NCBI RefSeq assembly: GCF_001685355.1
Contig: NZ_CP016438.1
Location: 2,666,001-2,730,000 of the forward strand
Source: Streptomyces lincolnensis
GTDB taxonomy: Bacteria; Actinomycetota; Actinomycetes; Streptomycetales; Streptomycetaceae
Direction: 5' to 3'
DNA: 64,000 nt
The translations under genes and the position numbers were made by a program. Each line of letters begins with the position of its first letter. The stretch's first letter is position 1. Shown here one piece after another: positions 20,731 through 32,834 of the stretch. The notes below the pieces were generated by a model. It was not told the DNA's origin, did no database searches, and worked only from the letters and a program-made list of their open reading frames with translations.

Positions 20731-20763
20731 CGGTCGGTCCGGTTGCTGTCGCGGGTGCCGGAC

Positions 20764-23760
<2,997 letters not shown>

Positions 23761-23816
23761 GCCGGTCCGCACCTTTCTTGAGAGAAGTGACAGGGGCGAG
23801 GCCCCCGTGCTTTCTC

Positions 23817-23839
23817 AGACTAGGGGGAGCCACTGACAA
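23817..23839 (-). promoter_or_regulatory. DNA-damage (PafBC-type) promoter of uvrA
   Basis: Minus strand TTGTCAGTG, 8 bases, TAGTCT, an exact fit to TTGTCRGTG-N8-TANNNT. Transcription should begin near 23810, giving a leader of about 50 bases with a ribosome site. Confidence 0.88.
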
Positions 23840-23947
23840 CGCCGGTCGGATTCCCGGAGGCATAACAATTCCCGGCCATCCAGCATGCCCGACGCCACCG
23901 TCGACCCTATGGCACGCACATTCGATTTACGGCACTGCTTCACCACC

Positions 23948-23976
23948 TTCACCCAAAGGTGTGGCGAGGCTAATGT
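23948..23976 (+). promoter_or_regulatory. leaderless promoter of the DinB-fold gene
   Basis: TTCACC, 17 bases, TAATGT, then 7 bases to the ATG at 23984. The spacing places the transcript start at the ATG. Confidence 0.55.
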
Positions 23977-23983
23977 CAGTACC

Positions 23984-24673
23984 ATGATTGATCACGCGCA
24001 TGACCTGGCGTCTGTACGTGACGCGACCGAGCGGCTGCTCACCGCAGTCGCCAAGCTGGACAACGCGTCGGTGGCCGAGGCGTCACGGCTCCCCGGGTGG
24101 ACCCGCGGCCATGTCCTGGCCCACCTCGCCCGCAACGCGGACGCCCTCGTGAACGTCCTCGAAGGCCGCCCCATGTACACCTCCGGCGAGGCCCGGGACG
24201 CCGACATCGAGCGGGACGCCCCGCGCCCCCTCGACGTCCAGCTCGCCGACCTGCGCGACAGCGCCGCGCGCCTGGAGGAGACGGGCTCCGTGCCCGCGGA
24301 CTGGTCGCGCACGGTGGAGCTGCGAGGCGGCGTCACCGACGCGGCGGCCCGGGTGCCGTTCCGGCGCTGGGTCGAGGTGGAGCTGCACCATGTGGACCTG
24401 GGGATCGGCTACAAGCTGGAGGACCTGCCGGCCGAGTTCACGGAGCGGGAGATCGCGTTCCTCGTGGAGCGGTTCACGGGGCATCCCGACGTGCCGCCCG
24501 CGCATCTGACGGACGGCACGCGCGCGTGGAGCACGGGCCGCCGGGAGCCGAGCGCGCCCGAGGTGACCGTGACCGGCCGGGCGTCCGACCTGCTGGGCTG
24601 GCTGTGCGGCCGCCGCGACGGCACCGGCCTGACCGTGGCCGGCGGCCCACTGCCGGCCCTTCCGCCGCTGTAG
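23984..24673 (+). CDS. maleylpyruvate isomerase/mycothiol-dependent-type enzyme (DinB fold)
   Basis: 229 residues with the mycothiol-dependent maleylpyruvate isomerase N-terminal domain: four-helix DinB fold with putative metal ligands His in GHVLAHLARN and Glu/His in EVELHHVDLG. Such proteins transfer mycothiol to electrophiles in actinobacteria; this one's substrate is unknown. The ATG at 23984 is chosen because it lies 7 bases after a TAATGT box and starts the domain; an in-frame ATG 33 codons earlier lies upstream of the promoter. Next gene is a metallo-hydrolase. Confidence 0.88.
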   Translation: MIDHAHDLASVRDATERLLTAVAKLDNASVAEASRLPGWTRGHVLAHLARNADALVNVLEGRPMYTSGEARDADIERDAPRPLDVQLADLRDSAARLEETGSVPADWSRTVELRGGVTDAAARVPFRRWVEVELHHVDLGIGYKLEDLPAEFTEREIAFLVERFTGHPDVPPAHLTDGTRAWSTGRREPSAPEVTVTGRASDLLGWLCGRRDGTGLTVAGGPLPALPPL

Positions 24674-24684
24674 CACGCGCCCGG

Positions 24685-24712
24685 TTGTCGGGCCGCTCCC
24701 CCGCTATAGGCT
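24685..24712 (+). promoter_or_regulatory. leaderless promoter of the metallo-hydrolase gene
   Basis: TTGTCG, 16 bases, TAGGCT, then 7 bases to the ATG at 24720. The upstream box resembles the DNA-damage motif, but the N8 spacing does not fit, so I treat it as an ordinary vegetative promoter. Confidence 0.5.
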
Positions 24713-24719
24713 GGCCGCC

Positions 24720-25376
24720 ATGACGTACAGCGGACAGGTCACGGTGGGCGGCCCGGCGGACGTCCACGAGCTCAAGGACCTGATGATCACCAAGATCGCG
24801 GTCGGCCCGATGGACAACAACGCCTATCTGCTGCGCTGCCGGGCCACGGACGAGCAGCTGCTGATCGACGCGGCCAACGACGCGGACACCCTGATCGGCA
24901 TGATCGGTGGCGACGGCATCGCATCCGTCGTCACCACGCACCAGCACGGCGACCACTGGCAGGCGCTCGCCGCGGTGGTCGCGGCCACGGGCGCGCGGAC
25001 GTACGCCGGGCGGGCCGACGCCGAGGGCATCCCGGTCCCGACCGACGTCCTGGTCGACGACGGCGACACCATCCGCGTGGGCCGCGTGGAGCTCACCGCC
25101 CGCCACCTCGTCGGCCACACGCCGGGCTCGATCGCCCTCGTCTACGACGATCCGCACGGCCACCCCCATGTCTTCACCGGGGACTGCCTGTTCCCCGGCG
25201 GCGTCGGCAACACCCGCAAGGATCCGAAGGCGTTCGCCAGTCTGATCCACGACGTCGAGACGAAGATCTTCGACGCGCTCCCGGACGAGACCTGGGTCTA
25301 CCCGGGCCACGGCGACGACACGTCGCTGGGCACCGAGCGACCGCACCTGCCGGAGTGGCACACGCGCGGGTGGTGA
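24720..25376 (+). CDS. MBL-fold metallo-hydrolase (glyoxalase II-like)
   Basis: 218-residue cytosolic hydrolase. Metal-binding THQHGDHW near residue 75, later His in LVGHTPGS, Asp in TGDCLFPGG and the final His in YPGHGDDT complete the family set. By analogy it hydrolyses a thioester of a thiol cofactor, which would be mycothiol in this organism, fitting the neighbouring mycothiol-enzyme-fold gene. That link is inference. Probably leaderless. Confidence 0.92.
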   Translation: MTYSGQVTVGGPADVHELKDLMITKIAVGPMDNNAYLLRCRATDEQLLIDAANDADTLIGMIGGDGIASVVTTHQHGDHWQALAAVVAATGARTYAGRADAEGIPVPTDVLVDDGDTIRVGRVELTARHLVGHTPGSIALVYDDPHGHPHVFTGDCLFPGGVGNTRKDPKAFASLIHDVETKIFDALPDETWVYPGHGDDTSLGTERPHLPEWHTRGW

Positions 25377-25661
25377 GCGCACGCACCCCGTGTGAACCGT
25401 TCGCACGCGCCGGTGTCACGCGCACGCTCCCGGCGCACATGGTTGCGCAGTCAACTGGTGGCAGCCCCGCACAGGATGACGGCTCCTGCGCGGCAACGGG
25501 CCGCCGGCCTCTCGATCCCCGCCCTCGGCCGGCGGCCCCGGCGAGGTCCCACGAGCCTCGTCAGGGACCTTGTTCACGGTGGCGCAACACAGGTTCCCAC
25601 CATGCGGACAAATCCTGTTGTGACCTCGACAAACGGGACGGCGGGCTGTCAATCTCCCGCC

Positions 25662-26546
25662 ATGCATCCTGCCCCGCGCGCGCTGCGCCGCGCCGTCGCC
25701 GCCACGACCATAGCCCTGCTCGCCACCGCCGTCGGCTGTGCCCCGCAGCCCGAGGAGAAGGCGTCCGACACGTCCTCGGGATCGGCCGCCGGCGCCTGCG
25801 CCAAGGGCAAGCTGGCGACCAGGACGTCCGGCAAGCTGACCATCGCCACCGACGAGCCCGCCTACGAGCCGTGGTTCAAGGACGACAAGCCCGCGAACGG
25901 CAAGGGCTTCGAGTCGGCGGTCGCGTACGCCGTCGCGCGGCAACTCGGCTACGACAAGAGCGCCGTCGTCTGGCAGAGCGTGCCCTTCAACAAGGCGTTC
26001 GCGCCCGGTGAGAAGACGTTCGACTTCGACATCAACCAGGTGTCGATCAGCGCCGAGCGCAAGAAGGCCGTGGACTTCTCCTCCGGCTACTACGACGTGC
26101 GCCAGGCCGTCATCGCGCTCAAGGGCACCCGGGCCGCGAAGGCGACAAGCGTCGCGGACCTGAAGGGCCTCAAGCTGGGCGCCCAGGTCGGTACGACGAG
26201 CCTCGACTACATCGACGACGTGGTGAAGCCGACGCGGGACGCCGCCGTCTACGCCAAGAACGACCAGGCCAAGTCGGCGCTGAAGAACGGCCAGGTGGAC
26301 GCCGTCGTCGTCGATCTGCCGACCGCGTTCTACATCACCGCCGCCGAGGTGACGGACGCCAGGATCGTGGGCCAGTTCGAGAACCAGGGCGGTACGCCGG
26401 AGCAGTTCGGGCTCGTCCTCGACAAGGGCAGCGCGCTCACCTCGTGCGTGACGGACGCCGTGGACACGCTGCGCGAGAACGGCACCCTGGCGAAGCTGGA
26501 GCAGCAGTGGCTGTCCGACGCCGTCGACGCACCGGTGCTCAAGTGA
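25662..26546 (+). CDS. amino-acid ABC transporter substrate-binding lipoprotein
   Basis: 294-residue family 3 binding protein. Lipoprotein signal MHPAPRALRRAVAATT... with lipobox TAVGC; then KLTIATDEPAYEPWF, FDFDINQVSIS and FSSGYYDVRQAVIA, as in polar amino-acid binders. The ATG before the signal peptide was chosen although its ribosome site is weak; earlier in-frame ATGs would put 20-90 residues before the signal. Its stop overlaps the permease start (GTGA). Ligand unknown. Confidence 0.92.
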   Translation: MHPAPRALRRAVAATTIALLATAVGCAPQPEEKASDTSSGSAAGACAKGKLATRTSGKLTIATDEPAYEPWFKDDKPANGKGFESAVAYAVARQLGYDKSAVVWQSVPFNKAFAPGEKTFDFDINQVSISAERKKAVDFSSGYYDVRQAVIALKGTRAAKATSVADLKGLKLGAQVGTTSLDYIDDVVKPTRDAAVYAKNDQAKSALKNGQVDAVVVDLPTAFYITAAEVTDARIVGQFENQGGTPEQFGLVLDKGSALTSCVTDAVDTLRENGTLAKLEQQWLSDAVDAPVLK

Positions 26547-27436
26547 CGGTCGCCAAGGAGCGGTCCGGCGAGGACAGCACGGACGACGACGGATACGTCC
26601 CCTCGCAGCGACGGATCGACCGGGAGGCCTACAAGCGCGCCCGTTCCCGCCGCGCGACGGCACTCGCCGCGGTCTCGACGCTGGTCACGGGTGCCGTCCT
26701 GTACCTGATCGTCGTCAACGCGCCGGGCTGGCCGCGCACCAAGGAGACGTTCTTCAACGGGGAGTACGCGCGCGAGGCGCTCCCCAAGGTCCTCGAAGGG
26801 CTGTGGCTCAACGTCCGGCTGCTGCTGATCTGCGGTGCCGCCGTCCTCGTCCTCGGGATGCTCATCGCGATCGCCCGCACCCTGCGCGGTCCGGTGTTCT
26901 TCCCGCTGCGGGTGCTGGCCGCCGCCTACACGGACTTCTTCCGCGGACTGCCGCTGATCATCAACCTGATGATCGTCGTCCTGGGCGTGCCGGCGCTGCG
27001 CCTCCAGGGCGTGACCGTCGACCCCGTGCTGCTCGGCGGTACGGCGCTGACGCTGACGTACTCGGCGTATGTCGCCGAGGTGTTCCGGGCCGGCATCGAG
27101 TCCGTCCACCCCTCGCAGCGCGCCGCGGCCCGCTCGCTCGGTCTGACGAACCGGCAGGCCCTGCGGTTCGTGGTGCTGCCGCAGGCGGTGCGCCGTCAGG
27201 TGCCGCCCCTGCTGAACGACCTGGTGTCGCTCCAGAAGGACACCGGGCTGGTGTCGATCGGCGGCGCCGTCGACGCCGTACGGGCCGCGGACATCATCGT
27301 CGGCCGCAGCCTGAACTACACGCCGTACATCGTCGCGGGCCTGGTGTTCGTGGCGCTGACCATTCCGATGACCCGGTTCACGGACTGGGTGACGGCCCGC
27401 ATGGACCGCCGGCGGGCCCAGGGAGGAGCGCTGTGA
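26543..27436 (+). CDS. amino-acid ABC transporter permease
   Basis: 297 residues. GTG start overlapping the previous stop. A hydrophilic N-terminus (about 1-38) precedes about six membrane segments; the HisMQ-family EAA loop reads AARSLGLTNRQALRFVVLPQA (first 20: ARSLGLTNRQALRFVVLPQA). Single permease gene, so it probably forms a homodimer. It is coupled to the ATPase by a further GTGA overlap. Confidence 0.94.
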   Translation: MTVAKERSGEDSTDDDGYVPSQRRIDREAYKRARSRRATALAAVSTLVTGAVLYLIVVNAPGWPRTKETFFNGEYAREALPKVLEGLWLNVRLLLICGAAVLVLGMLIAIARTLRGPVFFPLRVLAAAYTDFFRGLPLIINLMIVVLGVPALRLQGVTVDPVLLGGTALTLTYSAYVAEVFRAGIESVHPSQRAAARSLGLTNRQALRFVVLPQAVRRQVPPLLNDLVSLQKDTGLVSIGGAVDAVRAADIIVGRSLNYTPYIVAGLVFVALTIPMTRFTDWVTARMDRRRAQGGAL

Positions 27437-28185
27437 GCGACACGCCCGTGCTGCGCATGGAGTCCGTGCGCAAGACGTTCGGCGACACGGTCGTGCTGCG
27501 GGACGTCGACCTGGAGGTCGCCCCGCACACGGTGACCGCGCTGATCGGTGCCTCCGGCTCCGGCAAGTCCACCCTGCTGCGCTGTGCGAACCTCCTGGAG
27601 GACATCGACGACGGCGCGATCTGGCTGGACGACGAGGAGATCACCGACCCGCGCGCCGACCAGGACGCGGTACGGCGCCGGATCGGCGTGGTCTTCCAGG
27701 CGTACAACCTCTTCCCGCACATGACGGTGCTGGAGAACATCACCCTCGCCCCGCGCCGGGTGCACGGCGTGTCCCGCGCCGAGGCCGAGGAACGGGCCCG
27801 GGAGCTCCTGGAGCGGCTCGGGCTCGCCGGGAAGGCGGGCGAGTACCCGGACCGGCTGAGCGGCGGCCAGCAGCAGCGGGTCGCGATCGTGCGCGCCCTG
27901 GCGGTACGTCCCCGTCTGCTGCTGCTCGACGAGATCACCGCCGCACTCGACCCGGAGCTCGTGGGCGAGGTCCTCGCCGTCGTCCGCGATCTCAAGGACG
28001 ACGGCATGACCATGGTGCTGGCGACGCACGAGATGGGGTTCGCGCGCGACGTCGCCGACCAGGTCTGTTTTCTGGACTCGGGTGTGGTGCTGGAGCGTGG
28101 CACCGCCGAACAGCTCTTCGGCGATCCGCAGCAGGAGCGCACGCGGCGTTTCCTGCGGCGGATCGTGGAGGCGGGGCGTCTGTAA
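27433..28185 (+). CDS. amino-acid ABC transporter ATP-binding protein
   Basis: 250-residue ATPase of the GlnQ/HisP type. Walker [13 protein letters not shown]-loop VFQAYNLFPHM, signature LSGGQQQRVAI, Walker B LLLLDEITAALD and the switch His in ATHEMGF. Walker B ends EI where most have EP, a small and harmless difference. Start GTG at 27433 with GGGAGGAG upstream. Last of the three-gene importer operon. Confidence 0.96.
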   Translation: MSDTPVLRMESVRKTFGDTVVLRDVDLEVAPHTVTALIGASGSGKSTLLRCANLLEDIDDGAIWLDDEEITDPRADQDAVRRRIGVVFQAYNLFPHMTVLENITLAPRRVHGVSRAEAEERARELLERLGLAGKAGEYPDRLSGGQQQRVAIVRALAVRPRLLLLDEITAALDPELVGEVLAVVRDLKDDGMTMVLATHEMGFARDVADQVCFLDSGVVLERGTAEQLFGDPQQERTRRFLRRIVEAGRL

Positions 28186-28206
28186 GCGGGATGCCTGTGA
28201 GGGGGC

Positions 28207-28235
28207 GCCTGTAAGGGGCGCGGCTCCTTACAGGC
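28207..28235. terminator. bidirectional terminator between ABC importer and aroQ
   Basis: A 10-bp perfect stem (GCCTGTAAGG / CCTTACAGGC) with a 9-base loop lies between two convergent genes. Confidence 0.8.
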
Positions 28236-28240
28236 GGTCC

Positions 28241-28714
28241 TTACACGTCGGCCTGGGCCGCGCCCACCAGCGTCGCGACCCGCTCGACTCCGAAGACGTA
28301 TCCCTGCACGCCGCATCCCGCGATGACGCCGTCGGCGCGCAGGGAGACGTAGGAGTGGTGCCGGAACGACTCGCGCTTGTGGATGTTGGAGATGTGGACC
28401 TCCACCACCGGAAGCCCGTCACAGGTGTTGAGCGCATCCAGGATCGCGACCGATGTGTGCGAGTAAGCGCCGGGGTTGATGACGATCCCGCAGTGGTTCA
28501 GCCGCGCCTCGTGGATCCAGTCGACCAGCTCACCCTCGTGGTTGGACTGCCGGAAGTCCACCGTGCCGCCGTGCGCGGCCGCGGCCTTGGCGCACAGTGC
28601 CTCGACGTCGGTCAGCGTGTCCTTGCCGTAGATCTCCGGCTGCCGCTGACCGAGCAGGTTCAGGTTGGGGCCGTTGAGGATCATGATCGGGGCGTTGGCC
28701 AGGGTGCGGGGCAC
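28241..28714 (-). CDS. aroQ: type II 3-dehydroquinate dehydratase
   Basis: Third step of the shikimate pathway; dodecameric cytosolic enzyme. 157 residues, normal length. Catalytic Tyr in GQRQPEIYG (about 28), the loop Arg, NPGAYSHTS with the active-site Asn and His, and HISNIHKRE are all present. Start is a GTG 4 bases after GGAGGAA ([19 protein letters not shown]); the nearer ATG (MILNGPN) is less supported. Convergent with the importer operon. Confidence 0.96.
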   Translation of the reverse strand: MPRTLANAPIMILNGPNLNLLGQRQPEIYGKDTLTDVEALCAKAAAAHGGTVDFRQSNHEGELVDWIHEARLNHCGIVINPGAYSHTSVAILDALNTCDGLPVVEVHISNIHKRESFRHHSYVSLRADGVIAGCGVQGYVFGVERVATLVGAAQADV

Positions 28715-28816
28715 GGTTCCTCCGGTCCGTCGGGGCGGGGCGATCCGTCGGGGACCGCTGCTCGAACCCGGTTTATCACGGTGCGCGAACGCCGCGACGG
28801 CCCCTACCCTCGCGGA

Positions 28817-29863
28817 ATGACAGCTCCCGCCTACCCTCCGAAGCCGTCGCCCGGCGACCGTATCGCCGTCATCTCGCCCGGCGCCGGGCTTCCCGGGCTC
28901 TTCCCGCGCCCCTACGAACTGGGCCTGGAGCGGCTGCGCGAGGAGTACGGCCTCGAACCGGTCGAGTATCCGGCGACCCGCAGGATGGGCTCGACGCCTC
29001 GGGAACGCGCCGACGACATCCACGCCGCCTTCGCCGACCCCGGCATCAAGGCGATCATGGCGTCCATCGGGGGCGACGACCAGATCACCGTGCTGCCGTT
29101 CCTCGACCGCGAGTTGATCAGGGCGAACCCGAAGCCCTTCTTCGGGATGAGCGACAACACCAACCTGCTGGCCTTCCTGCGCGCCACCGGGATCGTCGCC
29201 TACCACGGTGCGAGCGTGATGGTAGAGCTGGGACGGCCGGGCGCCATGCACCCGCAGACCGCCGACTCCCTGCGGGCGGCGCTGTTCACCTCGGGGCCGT
29301 ACGAGTTGCGACCTGCCGAGCGGTGGCGGGACGTCGACCGCGACTGGGCGGACCCCGCCACCTTCGACGCGGAGCCCGAGACGCGCCCCGGCACCGGCTG
29401 GACCTGGCTCAACGCCGACCGCGTGGTCGAGGGCCGCAGCTGGGGCGGCTGCCTGGAGATCCTCGGATGGCTGCTGATGGCCGACCGCGAAGTCGCCCAC
29501 GACCTGACCGAGTACGACGGCGGGGTGCTCCTGCTGGAGACCTCGGAGGACATGCCGAGTGCCAAGGAAGTCTTCTGGACGCTGCGGAACATGGGCGAAC
29601 GCGGCCTGCTCCGGCGCTTCTCCGCCCTTCTGATGGGCCGCCCGAAGACCTGGTCCTTCGAACAGCCCAACAGCCCCGAGGCGGCCGCCCGTTACGCCGC
29701 CGACCAGCGCGAGGCCGTACTGAGCGCCATGCGTGTGTATGCCCCGAACACCATGATCGTCTTCGACGTGGACTTCGGACATACCGATCCGCAACTGGTG
29801 ATCCCCTACGGCGGGATCGTGCGCGTCGACGGGCCCGCCCGGCGCATCACCGTCACCTACTGA
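28817..29863 (+). CDS. S66-family peptidase (LD-carboxypeptidase/MccF-like)
   Basis: 348 residues. Members cleave LD-peptide bonds of murein or detoxify peptidyl-adenylates of the microcin C type. Nucleophile Ser in [11 protein letters not shown] (about 115), Glu in SWGGCLEIL (about 215), and His in [13 protein letters not shown] near the C-terminus make the catalytic set. The longer MccF-type variant fits better than the short LdcA type, so self-immunity to a nucleotide peptide is possible but unproven. A TACCCT box 6 bases before the ATG suggests a leaderless mRNA. Confidence 0.9.
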   Translation: MTAPAYPPKPSPGDRIAVISPGAGLPGLFPRPYELGLERLREEYGLEPVEYPATRRMGSTPRERADDIHAAFADPGIKAIMASIGGDDQITVLPFLDRELIRANPKPFFGMSDNTNLLAFLRATGIVAYHGASVMVELGRPGAMHPQTADSLRAALFTSGPYELRPAERWRDVDRDWADPATFDAEPETRPGTGWTWLNADRVVEGRSWGGCLEILGWLLMADREVAHDLTEYDGGVLLLETSEDMPSAKEVFWTLRNMGERGLLRRFSALLMGRPKTWSFEQPNSPEAAARYAADQREAVLSAMRVYAPNTMIVFDVDFGHTDPQLVIPYGGIVRVDGPARRITVTY

Positions 29864-29923
29864 CCGGCGCTCCACCTCCGCGCGCCCCCGTAACCCGTGA
29901 TCACCGTGGGTAGTTGACGCGGC

Positions 29924-31231
29924 ATGCACGATGTACGCACCGTAAGGACGCCGTCCATGCTGCGGCTCGCGGCCGCCTCGCTCGCCGGGACGGCCATCGA
30001 GTTCTACGACTTCTTCGTCTACGGGACCGCCGCGGCGCTGGTCCTGGGGCCGCTGTTCTTCCCGACGTTCTCGCCGCTGGCCGGGACGCTGGCCGCCTTC
30101 GGCACGTTCGGGGTGGGCTTCGTGGCGCGGCCTCTGGGCTCGGTGCTGTTCGGGCACATCGGGGACCGGCACGGCCGCCGGCCGGTCCTGGTGGCCTCGC
30201 TGCTGCTGACGGGCGCGTCCACGGTCGCGGTCGGCTGTGTCCCGACGTACGACACGATCGGGGTGGCCGCTCCCGTGCTGCTCCTGGTGCTGCGCTTCCT
30301 CCAGGGACTGGGGCTCGGCGGGGAGTGGGGCGGCGCGGTGCTGCTGACCGCGGAGCACGCGCCCGCCGAACGGCGTGGCCTCTGGTCGAGCTTCCCGCAG
30401 GTGGGGCCCGCCGTGGGCTTCCTGCTCGCCAACGGGGTGACGCTGGCGCTCGCCGCGACGCTGTCCGAGGCGCAGTTCTCCCAGTGGGGCTGGCGGGTGC
30501 CGTTCTGGGCGGCCGGTGTGCTGGCCCTGGTGGGGCTGTGGCTGCGGTCCTCGCTCGCCGAGAGCCCCGGCTTCCTCGCCATCGACGACCACGCGCGCGT
30601 GCCGTTCGCGGAGGTGCTCCGCGACCACTGGCGGCTCGTCCTGCTGACCGCCGGGGCGCTCGCCGTCGGATACGCGATCTTCTACGCCGTGACGACCTGG
30701 TCCCTCTCCTACGGGACGGAACGGCTCGGGGTGAGCCGTACCGTCATGCTGACCTGCATCATGGCCGCGGTGCTGGTGAAGGGCGCGCTGACACCGGTGG
30801 CGGCCCTGCTGAGCGACCGCTACGGGCGGCGGCCGCTGTGTCTGGCCGGGTGCGCGGCCGCCGCCGTGTGGATGTTCCCGATGGTGGCGCTCCTGTCGAC
30901 GGGGGAACCGCTGCTGATGTTCCTGGGCTTCCTGGGCGCGATGCTGGCCTTCATCACCATGTTCGCCGTGATCGCCGCCTATCTGCCGGAGCTGTACGAG
31001 CCCCGGGTCCGCTGCACGGGCGCCGCGGTCGGCTACAACCTCGGCGGGGTCCTGGGCGGCGCGCTCACCCCCATCGTGGCGACCGCGCTCGTCGAGCACA
31101 GCGGGCGGGTGCCGTGGGGCGTGGGCGCGTATCTGACAGGGATCGCGCTGCTCAGCCTCGGGTGTTTCGCGCTGTTGCCGGAGACCCGGCCGGTGCCGGC
31201 GAAAGTGGTGGCGGAGCCGGTCATGGATTGA
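29924..31231 (+). CDS. MFS transporter, metabolite:H+ symporter (MHS) family
   Basis: 435-residue inner-membrane transporter with 12 hydrophobic segments. Family marks: [14 protein letters not shown] at TM1, [14 protein letters not shown] between TM2 and TM3, [16 protein letters not shown] in TM4 and [12 protein letters not shown] after TM8. MHS members carry citrate, proline/betaine, alpha-ketoglutarate or shikimate. The substrate cannot be read from sequence; shikimate is a guess from aroQ 1.2 kb away. The 3' end overlaps the convergent antiporter by 11 bases. Confidence 0.93.
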   Translation: MHDVRTVRTPSMLRLAAASLAGTAIEFYDFFVYGTAAALVLGPLFFPTFSPLAGTLAAFGTFGVGFVARPLGSVLFGHIGDRHGRRPVLVASLLLTGASTVAVGCVPTYDTIGVAAPVLLLVLRFLQGLGLGGEWGGAVLLTAEHAPAERRGLWSSFPQVGPAVGFLLANGVTLALAATLSEAQFSQWGWRVPFWAAGVLALVGLWLRSSLAESPGFLAIDDHARVPFAEVLRDHWRLVLLTAGALAVGYAIFYAVTTWSLSYGTERLGVSRTVMLTCIMAAVLVKGALTPVAALLSDRYGRRPLCLAGCAAAAVWMFPMVALLSTGEPLLMFLGFLGAMLAFITMFAVIAAYLPELYEPRVRCTGAAVGYNLGGVLGGALTPIVATALVEHSGRVPWGVGAYLTGIALLSLGCFALLPETRPVPAKVVAEPVMD

Positions 31232-32321
31232 TCGCCAGCTCCAGGTAGGCCGCGAAGAGCACCAGGTGTACGCCTCCCTGGAGCGGTGTGGCCCGGCCCG
31301 GCACCACCGTCAGGGAGCTCACCACCACGGTCAGCGCCAGCAGCACCATGTGCGTGGCACCGAGGCCGAGGACGAGCGGCCCGGACAGCCAGATCGACGC
31401 CAGGGCGACCGCCGGGATGGTCAGGCCGATGCTGGCCATCGCGGAGCCGAGCGCGAGGTTGAGGCTGGTCTGCACCCGGTCGCGGCGGGCGTAGCGCAGG
31501 GCGGCGATGGTCTCGGGCAGCAGCACCAGCAGGGCGATGATCACGCCGACGACGGCGTGCGGCAGTCCGGCGGCCTCCACACCGGACTCGATGGTCGGCG
31601 ACACCCCCTTGGCCAGGCCGACCACACCGACCAGGGCCAGGCCCAGCAGTCCGAGGCTGATCCGGGCGGTGCGGGCGGACGGGGCGTCGGCGTGGTCGTC
31701 GGCGGTGATCACCTCGCCCTGGCGGGTGATCGGGAGGAAGTAGTCGCGGTGCCGTACGGTCTGCGTCGCCACGAACAGGCCGTACAGGACCAGCGAGGAG
31801 ACCGCGGCGAAGGTCAGCTGGACGCTGGAGAACTCGGGACCCGGCCTGCTCGTGGTGAACGTCGGCAGCACCAGGCTGAGCGTGGCCAGGGTGGCGACGG
31901 TCGCGAGGGCCGCGCCGGTGCCCTCGGGGTTGAAGACCGCCGTGCCGTGGCGCAGGGAGGCGACGAGGAGACTGATGCCGACGATGCCGTTGCAGGTGAT
32001 CATCACCGCCGCGAAGACGGTGTCCCGGGCCAGGGTCGCGCCCTTGTCGCCGCCGTCCGCCATGAGGGTGACGATCAGGGCGACCTCGATGACGGTGACG
32101 GCCACGGCCAGGACGAGGGAGCCGAACGGTTCACCGACCCGGTGGGCGACCACCTCGGCATGGTGCACGGCCGCCAGGACGGCACCCGCGAGGACCACGG
32201 TGACCAGCGCGACCACCGCGCCGGGCAGGTCCCGGCCCCAGGTGAGGACCAGCATCACGACCGCGAGCAGGGGCACGGCGGAGGTCCACCGCGTCACGAG
32301 CGACCCGATCGGAGCGATCAT
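31221..32321 (-). CDS. ChaA-type calcium/cation:proton antiporter
   Basis: 366-residue membrane protein with about 11 segments. Two alpha repeats of the CaCA superfamily are visible: [13 protein letters not shown] ... [16 protein letters not shown] (about 80-120) and [20 protein letters not shown] with [11 protein letters not shown] (about 265-305). It exports Ca2+ or Na+/K+ in exchange for protons. It follows the ABM gene and TerC on the same strand but is separated by a terminator. Its association with Ter genes fits a metal-homeostasis theme. Confidence 0.92.
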   Translation of the reverse strand: MIAPIGSLVTRWTSAVPLLAVVMLVLTWGRDLPGAVVALVTVVLAGAVLAAVHHAEVVAHRVGEPFGSLVLAVAVTVIEVALIVTLMADGGDKGATLARDTVFAAVMITCNGIVGISLLVASLRHGTAVFNPEGTGAALATVATLATLSLVLPTFTTSRPGPEFSSVQLTFAAVSSLVLYGLFVATQTVRHRDYFLPITRQGEVITADDHADAPSARTARISLGLLGLALVGVVGLAKGVSPTIESGVEAAGLPHAVVGVIIALLVLLPETIAALRYARRDRVQTSLNLALGSAMASIGLTIPAVALASIWLSGPLVLGLGATHMVLLALTVVVSSLTVVPGRATPLQGGVHLVLFAAYLELAINP

Positions 32322-32344
32322 GCTGCGATCGTCGCAGACGGGGT

Positions 32345-32387
32345 CGGGCCCCGCACTCCGGTCCTGAGACCGGTCGTGCGGGGCCCG
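32345..32387 (-). terminator. hairpin terminator after the ABM gene
   Basis: A 12-bp perfect outer stem (CGGGCCCCGCAC / GTGCGGGGCCCG) with a GGTC/GACC inner stem. It lies 7 bases past the ABM stop. Confidence 0.8.
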
Positions 32388-32393
32388 TCAGGG

Positions 32394-32708
32394 TCATCGG
32401 AAGTCAGTCGTGTCAAGCGCGTCGCAGTCGGTGAAGGTCGGCGGCCGGGAACACAGAGCGGCCATCTGCTCGGCGAACTTGGTGGTCTCGGGATCGTCGC
32501 TGTTCGCCATCGCCTCCTCGTACGAGTCGAACTCGATGACGACGAGGTAGTGGTCGGGCCTGTTGCGGTCCTTCAGGACGAGGCGGCGGGTGGGGCCGCC
32601 CTCGCGGCCGGCGGACCGCTTCTCCGCGTCCTCGGAGAGCGCGCGCATCTCGTCGATGCGCTCGGTCTCGAAGTCGATGATCTGCACGAACTTCGTCGGT
32701 GCGTCCAT
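32394..32708 (-). CDS. small ABM/Dabb-fold protein
   Basis: 104 residues of the dimeric alpha-beta barrel kind: FVQIIDFETERIDEMRAL at the N-terminus and DHYLVVIEFDSYEEAM in the middle, ending with an acidic tail. Such proteins include small monooxygenases and many without known activity. The ATG at 32708 has GGAGG 7 bases upstream. Downstream of terC; function unknown. Confidence 0.8.
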   Translation of the reverse strand: MDAPTKFVQIIDFETERIDEMRALSEDAEKRSAGREGGPTRRLVLKDRNRPDHYLVVIEFDSYEEAMANSDDPETTKFAEQMAALCSRPPTFTDCDALDTTDFR

Positions 32709-32766
32709 GGTGCCTCCACCCGGCCGGGCGTCCCCGGGGTGGGAGCGCTCGGTTCCCAACGAAGCA

Positions 32767-32807
32767 CCGGGAGCGGTGGTCGGCAATTCGCCGCGCACCG
32801 CTCCCGG
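32767..32807 (-). terminator. hairpin terminator after terC
   Basis: A 12-bp perfect stem (CCGGGAGCGGTG / CACCGCTCCCGG) with CGGC/GCCG inside the loop, 28 bases past the terC stop. Confidence 0.75.
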
Positions 32808-32834
32808 GGATGGTTGTTGCTACGTCCGACGTGG

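Noticed and set aside
24685..24712. TTGTCGGG before the metallo-hydrolase as a DNA-damage promoter
   Set aside because: The upstream box resembles the motif but the distance to the -10 box is not the required 8 bases.
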